A DNA stretch of 64,000 nt, from positions 1 to 64,000 of the forward strand of contig NZ_JAUCZH010000006.1 of NCBI RefSeq assembly GCF_030373185.1, written 5' to 3'. The DNA is from Tabrizicola sp. (GTDB lineage: Bacteria > Pseudomonadota > Alphaproteobacteria > Rhodobacterales > Rhodobacteraceae). Under the pieces are notes generated by a model, which made no database searches, was not told the DNA's origin, and was given only the letters and a program-made list of their open reading frames with translations. Positions 58,671 to 64,000 of this stretch are shown in pieces. A program made the translations under genes and the position numbers. Within the stretch, counting starts at the first letter, position 1, and each line of letters opens with the position of its first letter.

Positions 58671-59994
58671 CAACGAACAGGGCCTTTCGGCCGCGCAACA
58701 GCGCATTTCAGTGATCATGGCCAATTTCAACGGCGAGCGGCATATCAGGCAGGCGCTTCGGTCCGTGCTGGACCAGACCCACGACAATCTTGAACTGATC
58801 GTCAGTGACGACGGGTCAAGCGATGCCAGCCGCAGGATCGTGTACGAAGAGATGGCGCTCGATCCGCGTATCCGGCTGATCGAAGCTCCGGCGCCGTCGG
58901 GGCCGGCCGGTGCGCGCAATCGCGCGCTTGAAATTGCGACGGGAGATTGGGTCGCAATCGTCGATTCAGACGATATCATCCACCCAGAGAGGCTGGCCCG
59001 CCTGTTGCAATCGGCTATGGTGCTTGGCGCGGATCTTGTGGCCGATGATCTTGTGTTCTTCGGTGATGACCCTCTGGAAAGTCAGGGAACGCTGCTGCGG
59101 CAACTGGCGCTGAAAGCCCCGCAGGAATTTGATGCGGTGGCGCTGATATCGGGCCGCCTGCTTGGTGCCGAAAACCTGTCGCTTGGGTATCTCAAGCCGC
59201 TGATCCGCCGCGGTGCGCTGGGGCAGACCCGCTACAACGAGAACCTGCGCATCGACGAGGACTGCGACCTCTATCTGCGGCTTCTGCTGGGTGGCGCCCG
59301 GTTCATGTTGATCCCGGATGCGCTTTACCTTTATCGGCGCCATCCCCTTTCCACGTCGCATCGGCTTGGGGTGGCCAGCCTTGAGCGGATGATTGCGGCA
59401 CAGGCGGCGGTCTTGCGCGATCAGCCGCCGGAACGGGAAGACCTGATCCGGGCGATCACCCGGCGGATGAAGTTGCAGGCGCGGGAGCTTTCACATGTGC
59501 GCACGATGGAGGCACTGAAGGCTGGGGATTGGCTGGCGGCGGCGGGCAGGTTGCTCAGAAACCCGAGGAACGTCCTTTCTCTGATGAGAAGCGTGAAAGA
59601 GCGGGTGCAGCGCCAGCTTCGACGGCGGGACAGTTCGGGGGATGTCAGGGCAACGATGAACCTTGTCCTGTGTCAGCGCGGGCAGGTGGTGCCGACCGAG
59701 TATTCCGGCTTTGAGGTCTTCGAAGTGCCAGCGGTCAACGAACGTGGTTGGGCGGCTTCGGCGGCAGAAACCTGGATGCGACTGGCGCGATTGGCCTGCA
59801 AGCATGACCTTGACATCATCGCCATCGACCGCGCTGGAGAGTTCGCGCTGGGTCTGGTGCCGCGCTTCGGATCGGCCAAGGTCGTCTACCCTGCCCCGAC
59901 AGCAGCAGATGTCCGACCTCCCGGGTCAGCGGAAGCGGAAGCGCAGGCCATCCCCGTCGTTCAGCCCGCGCGATCCTGTCAGGAGGAGGCATGA
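58663..59994 (+). CDS. Glycosyltransferase family 2
   Basis: 443 aa. GT-A core at residues 14-120: ISVIMANFNGERHIRQALRS, VSDDGSSDAS and the DxD in VAIVDSDDIIHPERLARLL. The C-terminal half (from ~280) is not recognised and may define acceptor or a second function. A GTG start at 58663 follows GGGGGG and overlaps the flippase stop by 8 bp. Sugar donor unknown. Confidence 0.88.
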   Translation: MTDNEQGLSAAQQRISVIMANFNGERHIRQALRSVLDQTHDNLELIVSDDGSSDASRRIVYEEMALDPRIRLIEAPAPSGPAGARNRALEIATGDWVAIVDSDDIIHPERLARLLQSAMVLGADLVADDLVFFGDDPLESQGTLLRQLALKAPQEFDAVALISGRLLGAENLSLGYLKPLIRRGALGQTRYNENLRIDEDCDLYLRLLLGGARFMLIPDALYLYRRHPLSTSHRLGVASLERMIAAQAAVLRDQPPEREDLIRAITRRMKLQARELSHVRTMEALKAGDWLAAAGRLLRNPRNVLSLMRSVKERVQRQLRRRDSSGDVRATMNLVLCQRGQVVPTEYSGFEVFEVPAVNERGWAASAAETWMRLARLACKHDLDIIAIDRAGEFALGLVPRFGSAKVVYPAPTAADVRPPGSAEAEAQAIPVVQPARSCQEEA

Positions 59995-61178
59995 CACGGA
60001 TCCTGTATCTGACGCATGATCTTGACGATTCCGCCACATGGCGCCGGGTGAGCATGCTGGAGGCCGGTGGGGCCGTGGTCGAGGTCGCCGGTTTTCGGCG
60101 CGGGACCGCACCTTTGTCACGCGAGGCGACGGTCCTTGGCCAGACTTACAGCGGCCGCTTTCTGCATCGGGCGCTAAGCGCGCTGCGCCTGATGCTGCGG
60201 GCGGGGTCGGTGGCGCGCCGCGGTGCGCCGGATGTCATCGTTGCGCGCAACCTTGAAATGCTGCCGCTGGCACACCGGATCCGCAAGCGCGTCAGCCGGC
60301 AACGACCGCCGCGATTGTTCTATGAAGCTCTGGACATTCATCGCCTGCTGGTTGGGCCGGGCATGATCGCGTCATTGATGCGGCTTGTGGAACGGCGGCT
60401 GTGCCGCAATGTGGATCGGGTGTTGATCTCGTCGATGCGGTTCGACGAAGAACATTTCCGCCGCTATCGCCAGATCGAGGCACCTCCGGTCCTGATCGAG
60501 AACAAGGTCTGGGATCCGGCAGCGGCTGATCTGGCCCTGTTGCCGGTCCGTCCGCCACGGCAGGGCGGTGGGCCGATCGTGATTGGCTGGTTCGGCATTC
60601 TTCGCTGCGCCGAATCCCTGCGGTGTCTTGATGCGTTGTGCCGCGATGCAAACGGCAGGGTTCGGCTGGTGCTGCGGGGGCGGCCAGCGCTTGATGTCTT
60701 GCCAGATTTTCATCAGATCCTGCGCGACAACCCGCATATCGAATTCCATGGTGCCTATCGCTATCCGGATGACCTGCCAGAGATATATGGCGGGATCGAC
60801 ATCGCATGGCTGGTCGACAGGTTTGAAGCGGGCGCAAATTCCGAGTGGCTGCTGCCCAACCGGCTTTATGAAAGCTGTGCTAACGGCGCGATTCCGCTAG
60901 CGTTGGAGGGAACTGAAACCGGCCGCTATCTGTCCCGGCGGGGCCTTGGTCTTGTGCTGCCTGCGCTGGGCCCAGAGGCCGTTGCCGCCGTGCTTGAAAG
61001 CGTGGACGAAAACCGGCTTGTGGCCATTCGCGCAAGGATTGCCGAACTCGACATGGCCGAGTGGCGGACCACGCGGCAAGACTGCATCCGGCTGGTCGAT
61101 CTTCTGGCAGGACGCACCGGCACCGAGCGAGAAGCTGCCCCGGTACCACAGCTTGACCCCGTGGAGATTGTCGGATGA
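59991..61178 (+). CDS. Glycosyltransferase, GT-B (family 4-like)
   Basis: 395 aa. The Rossmann half has MTRILYLTHDLDDSATWRRV and DVIVARNLEMLPLAH. The C-terminal domain shows IVIGWFGILRCAESLRCL, HIEFHGAYRYPDDLPEIYGG and EWLLPNRLYESCANGAIPLA, where the E-x7-E motif of family 4 is partly altered. Transfers a sugar from a nucleotide donor to the growing repeat unit. The start overlaps the previous stop (ATGA). Confidence 0.85.
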   Translation: MTRILYLTHDLDDSATWRRVSMLEAGGAVVEVAGFRRGTAPLSREATVLGQTYSGRFLHRALSALRLMLRAGSVARRGAPDVIVARNLEMLPLAHRIRKRVSRQRPPRLFYEALDIHRLLVGPGMIASLMRLVERRLCRNVDRVLISSMRFDEEHFRRYRQIEAPPVLIENKVWDPAAADLALLPVRPPRQGGGPIVIGWFGILRCAESLRCLDALCRDANGRVRLVLRGRPALDVLPDFHQILRDNPHIEFHGAYRYPDDLPEIYGGIDIAWLVDRFEAGANSEWLLPNRLYESCANGAIPLALEGTETGRYLSRRGLGLVLPALGPEAVAAVLESVDENRLVAIRARIAELDMAEWRTTRQDCIRLVDLLAGRTGTEREAAPVPQLDPVEIVG

Positions 61179-62263
61179 CCATCAAGCCAACAACGTTCCA
61201 GACAGACATGACATCGGGCCTCGGCACCGGGGGCGAGGCGCCGCCGGGCCGGATCGTCATCATCATTCCGACGCTGAACGAGGCCCGGCACATCGTGTCA
61301 GTCATCCGCGCGATGGAGGGCGGGGCTGGACGGCTTGGTGCGCATATCGTTGTGGTGGATGGCGGGTCAACCGACGGGACGGTGGACATCGTGCAGGCCG
61401 AGGCGGAACGGACCCCGGGACTTGTGCTGTTGCACAACCCGCGCCGATTGCAATCCGCCGCCATCAATCTGGCAGTTGATCATTATGCTGACCGGGTGGA
61501 CTGGATCATCCGCGTTGACGCCCATGCCGGCTATCCTGTGGATTATTGCGACGCACTTCTTGCCGAGGCGCAGCGCACCGGGGCCGACAGTGTTGTCGTG
61601 CGGATGCATGCAACCGGGCAAGGGGTGTTGCAGCGCAACATCGCGGCAGCGCAGAATTCCCTGTTCGGCAACGGTGGGTCGGCTCATCGTGGCAAGGGTG
61701 AAGGCCGGTTTGTCGAACACGGCCACCATGCACTGATGCGGGTCGCGGCGTTCCGTGCCGTTGGCGGCTATGATGAAGACTTCAGCCATAATGAGGATGC
61801 CGAGCTTGACCAGCGACTTGTCGGGGCCGGATTCCGCATCTGGCTTACGGCAGAAACCCGGATGGACTATTACCCGCGCGATACCCTGCGCGGGCTTGCT
61901 CGGCAGTATTATCGATTCGGTGCCGGGCGCCTTGCGACGGCATGGAAACATCCTGGCAGCCTGAGCAAGCGCCATTTCATCCTGATCAGCCTTGCGCCGC
62001 TTGCCTTGCTGGCAGCACTGGCACCAACAATGCCGCTTCTGGCGCTGCCGTTCGCGGCCTGGCTGCTGATCTGCCTGCTGGCCGGGTTGCTGACGGCGGT
62101 GCGCGGGCGCAAACTCGCATTTGCATTTTGTGGTCTTCCGGCGGCGGTCATGCAAATGGCGTGGTCAGTCGGATTCTGGGGCCAATTGTTACGTCTTGGC
62201 CTGCGCGGCCCTGGCAGAAAGTCCGAAGCCCGCCAGCGGCCGCGGGCGATGACGGGAGAATGA
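61175..62263 (+). CDS. exoA: Glycosyltransferase family 2, ExoA-like
   Basis: 362 aa. GT-A domain: RIVIIIPTLNEARHIVSVI, VVVDGGSTDGT, WIIRVDAHAGYP, HNEDAELDQRLVGAGFRIWL. Three C-terminal helices (from ~260) anchor it in the membrane. Layout and motifs resemble ExoA, a beta-1,3-glucosyltransferase of succinoglycan synthesis. The start overlaps the previous stop (ATGA). Confidence 0.85.
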   Translation: MTIKPTTFQTDMTSGLGTGGEAPPGRIVIIIPTLNEARHIVSVIRAMEGGAGRLGAHIVVVDGGSTDGTVDIVQAEAERTPGLVLLHNPRRLQSAAINLAVDHYADRVDWIIRVDAHAGYPVDYCDALLAEAQRTGADSVVVRMHATGQGVLQRNIAAAQNSLFGNGGSAHRGKGEGRFVEHGHHALMRVAAFRAVGGYDEDFSHNEDAELDQRLVGAGFRIWLTAETRMDYYPRDTLRGLARQYYRFGAGRLATAWKHPGSLSKRHFILISLAPLALLAALAPTMPLLALPFAAWLLICLLAGLLTAVRGRKLAFAFCGLPAAVMQMAWSVGFWGQLLRLGLRGPGRKSEARQRPRAMTGE

Positions 62264-64000
62264 GAGTGAAGCGGATGCTTGTGCGGTTCAACGACAGCGA
62301 CCCGGGAATGATCCCGGCGCCAGCCAGCGGGCCGGTCGCAGAGATGGGGCCGATGCGCAGCGGGCCTCAGATCGACATTGCCGCAATCCTCTCTGCGGTC
62401 CGGCGCCAGAAGTATCTGGTGGGCGCTGCTGCTCTTGTCGGGCTGGCCCTGGGCGTGTTGCATGTGCTGACCGCGCCGCGGGTCTACATGGCCTCGACCG
62501 AGGTAATGATCGGCGAGGACGTTGCCGGTGTGTCCAACGGATTCAACCGCCCTGCCACCGTGACCCAGAACGAGGTCATGCTTGAAAGCGCGCTTCGGGT
62601 CTTGCAGTCGCAGACCCTTGCGCTGGCCGTCGTCAACAAACTCGACCTGCATGAACGTGAAGCTTTTGTCGCCCCCCCCAGATCCTTGCCCGGCGGAGCG
62701 GTGCAGTTTCTGCGCGGACTGGCGGGGGCGGTTCTGTCCGGCGGTTCTGGCAGCGAAGCTGAGGCCGACCCTGAAGCGGCCGCGATGAAACAGCGCATCG
62801 CAGCGGCTGAGAACCTTCGCGAAAACATTGATGTCCGCCGCGAAGGGCGCAGTTCGGTATTTCTGTTGCGCTATACCTCAAGCGACCCGGAACTGGTGGC
62901 CGCAGTCGTGAATGCCTATGGTGAGGCTTTCGTCTCTGACCAGCTGATCGGCAATGTGGAGGCTTCGGCACGGGTGCTGGACTGGCTCCAGAACCGCCTG
63001 TTCGTGATCCAGGAGAATTCCACCCAAGCCGCCTTGCGGGCTGAGGAGTTCCGCGCGCGCAGCGGGCTGGAGACCATCGCCGGTGAACCGATCACCGTGC
63101 AGATGATCGCGCAGCTTAACGCCGACATCGCCGACGCGACTGTCCAACTGGCGCGGACGCGGGCGCTGAGCAGCATCTATGACGAGCTTCGCCAGCTTGA
63201 TCCGCTGCGCTTCATCGAGTCGGGCGCCGCCGGAGCCCGCGTTCCCGATGCCGAGTTTTCTGCCGGGCAAGAGCGTCTCATGGTCTTGCAGCAGCGGCTT
63301 GATGAGGTCGAACTGCGCTACGGCCCGGATCATTCTGAAGTCGTCCAGCTGCGCGAACGGATCGAGGCCGAGGGGCGGGCGCTGCAACGCGAGATGCAGC
63401 GGCTTTACGAGACAACCGCAAACGCTGTCCGCGCACTGGAATCCGAGATCAGCATCCTGCGCAACAGCATTTCCGAGATCTCGGCCGAAAATCTGGACCT
63501 TGCCACCTCGCGTGTCGAACTGCGCGCTTTGGAACGGCAGGCCGAGATTTTCGATGCGCTGAACGAGACCTACCTGCTTCGCCTGAAGGATCTTGAACAG
63601 ACCCAGACATTTCCGGTCACAAATGTGCGGGTGCTGTCCTTTGCAGACATTCCGGAAGATCCCATATCGCCGCGCAAGTCGCTGGCCCTTGGGTTCATGC
63701 TGTTGCTTGGGGCGGCTGCCGGTGGCGGGCTGGCGCTGTGGCGCGAGCGGATCCACAGGTTCATCCGCACCCGGGAGGATCTGCAGGAGGCCAGCGGGTT
63801 GCCCTTCCTCGGCTATATGCCGCTCTTGGCACCGGACGAGATCGAAGGGGCAACCGTTCCCGAGATCGCCGGAAAGAAGGCGGCGACTGCTGGTGAATTG
63901 CGCAAGGGGTTCAAGCATGATTTCGCGGCCCTGAGGCATCCCCGGTCCCAATTCACCGAGACGTTGCGAAATATCCGGGTCACCCTCGAAAGCTCGACAA
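62260..64000 (+). CDS. exoP: Chain-length regulator / tyrosine kinase, ExoP-like (partial)
   Basis: The gene runs off the window; 580 codons are visible. Order: cytoplasmic N-terminus, helix 1 (about 52-71), a periplasmic Wzz domain with long coiled coil (about 260-440), the ADIPEDPISPRKSLALG proline-rich motif, helix 2 (about 472-491), then the start of a cytoplasmic BY-kinase with FTETLRNIRVTL (the ExxRxxR motif). It sets polymer length and partners ExoF in export. The ATG at 62260 overlaps the previous stop (ATGA). Confidence 0.93.
   Translation, partial: MRVKRMLVRFNDSDPGMIPAPASGPVAEMGPMRSGPQIDIAAILSAVRRQKYLVGAAALVGLALGVLHVLTAPRVYMASTEVMIGEDVAGVSNGFNRPATVTQNEVMLESALRVLQSQTLALAVVNKLDLHEREAFVAPPRSLPGGAVQFLRGLAGAVLSGGSGSEAEADPEAAAMKQRIAAAENLRENIDVRREGRSSVFLLRYTSSDPELVAAVVNAYGEAFVSDQLIGNVEASARVLDWLQNRLFVIQENSTQAALRAEEFRARSGLETIAGEPITVQMIAQLNADIADATVQLARTRALSSIYDELRQLDPLRFIESGAAGARVPDAEFSAGQERLMVLQQRLDEVELRYGPDHSEVVQLRERIEAEGRALQREMQRLYETTANAVRALESEISILRNSISEISAENLDLATSRVELRALERQAEIFDALNETYLLRLKDLEQTQTFPVTNVRVLSFADIPEDPISPRKSLALGFMLLLGAAAGGGLALWRERIHRFIRTREDLQEASGLPFLGYMPLLAPDEIEGATVPEIAGKKAATAGELRKGFKHDFAALRHPRSQFTETLRNIRVTLESST

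Overview
The window looks like a chromosomal segment of a Rhodobacterales (Rhodobacteraceae-type) alphaproteobacterium. This rests on the uniformly high GC, tightly packed genes, a group-2 Mrp antiporter with fused MrpA/MrpB, an ALDH16-type double-domain aldehyde dehydrogenase, FrcBCA-type sugar uptake, a DMSP-demethylase-like GcvT gene and an Exo-type polysaccharide operon. No phage, plasmid, CRISPR or intact transposon was seen. The only clearly AT-rich gene is the small hypothetical at 25-465.

Layout. 1-4.1 kb: a hypothetical gene, then ALDH16 and deoC (deoxyribose-phosphate catabolism) behind a TetR-like operator candidate. 4.2-10.0 kb: six-gene Na+(K+)/H+ antiporter operon (mrpAB-C-D-E-F-G), mostly coupled by ATGA overlaps. 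10.6-15.1 kb: fructose/ribose-type ABC transporter (frcB-frcC-frcA) with a divergent ROK regulator and an AT-rich palindrome between them. 15.2-17.9 kb: EamA exporter and divergent adenine deaminase. 18.2-27.0 kb: a seven-gene CUT1 ABC transporter/dihydroxyacetone kinase operon under a LacI-type regulator, with two matching operator candidates. 27.1-30.8 kb: SGNH hydrolase, Rieske oxygenase, a frameshifted LysR gene and a CbiX-like protein. 30.8-34.9 kb: glutamine synthetase-like ligase, class III aminotransferase and an LldD-type oxidase. 35.0-39.1 kb: Tat-exported nitroreductase-like protein with overlapping marR and an upstream palindrome, then trpA, a VOC protein and ychF.

39.4-41.6 kb holds tRNA-Ser(GCT), an array of AACAGGGAATT-like repeats and a remnant of a PepSY-type membrane protein, then LysR/DUF4345; this is the most rearranged part of the window. 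42.0-45.0 kb: TctC-type binding protein and a TctA-TctB fusion permease. 45.0-46.9 kb: a translationally coupled methyltransferase/ATP-grasp pair of unknown function. 47.4-52.2 kb: Lrp regulator followed by a DmdA-like demethylase, an OsmC protein, an enoyl-CoA hydratase-fold protein lacking both catalytic glutamates, and a DmdB-like acyl-CoA ligase. This looks like a catabolic unit for a methylated compound (DMSP or a relative). 52.3-54.5 kb: two divergent GNAT-type acyltransferases. 55.2-64.0 kb: an exopolysaccharide operon (exoY, exoF, flippase, three glycosyltransferases, exoP), with stop/start overlaps from exoF onward, running off the right edge.

Two families of short dispersed intergenic repeats (family A around 3.05 and 10.4 kb; family B around 15.1 and 18.05 kb) and intercistronic hairpins just downstream of both ABC binding-protein genes are the main non-coding features. 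All assignments are by reading the sequence; no database search was possible.
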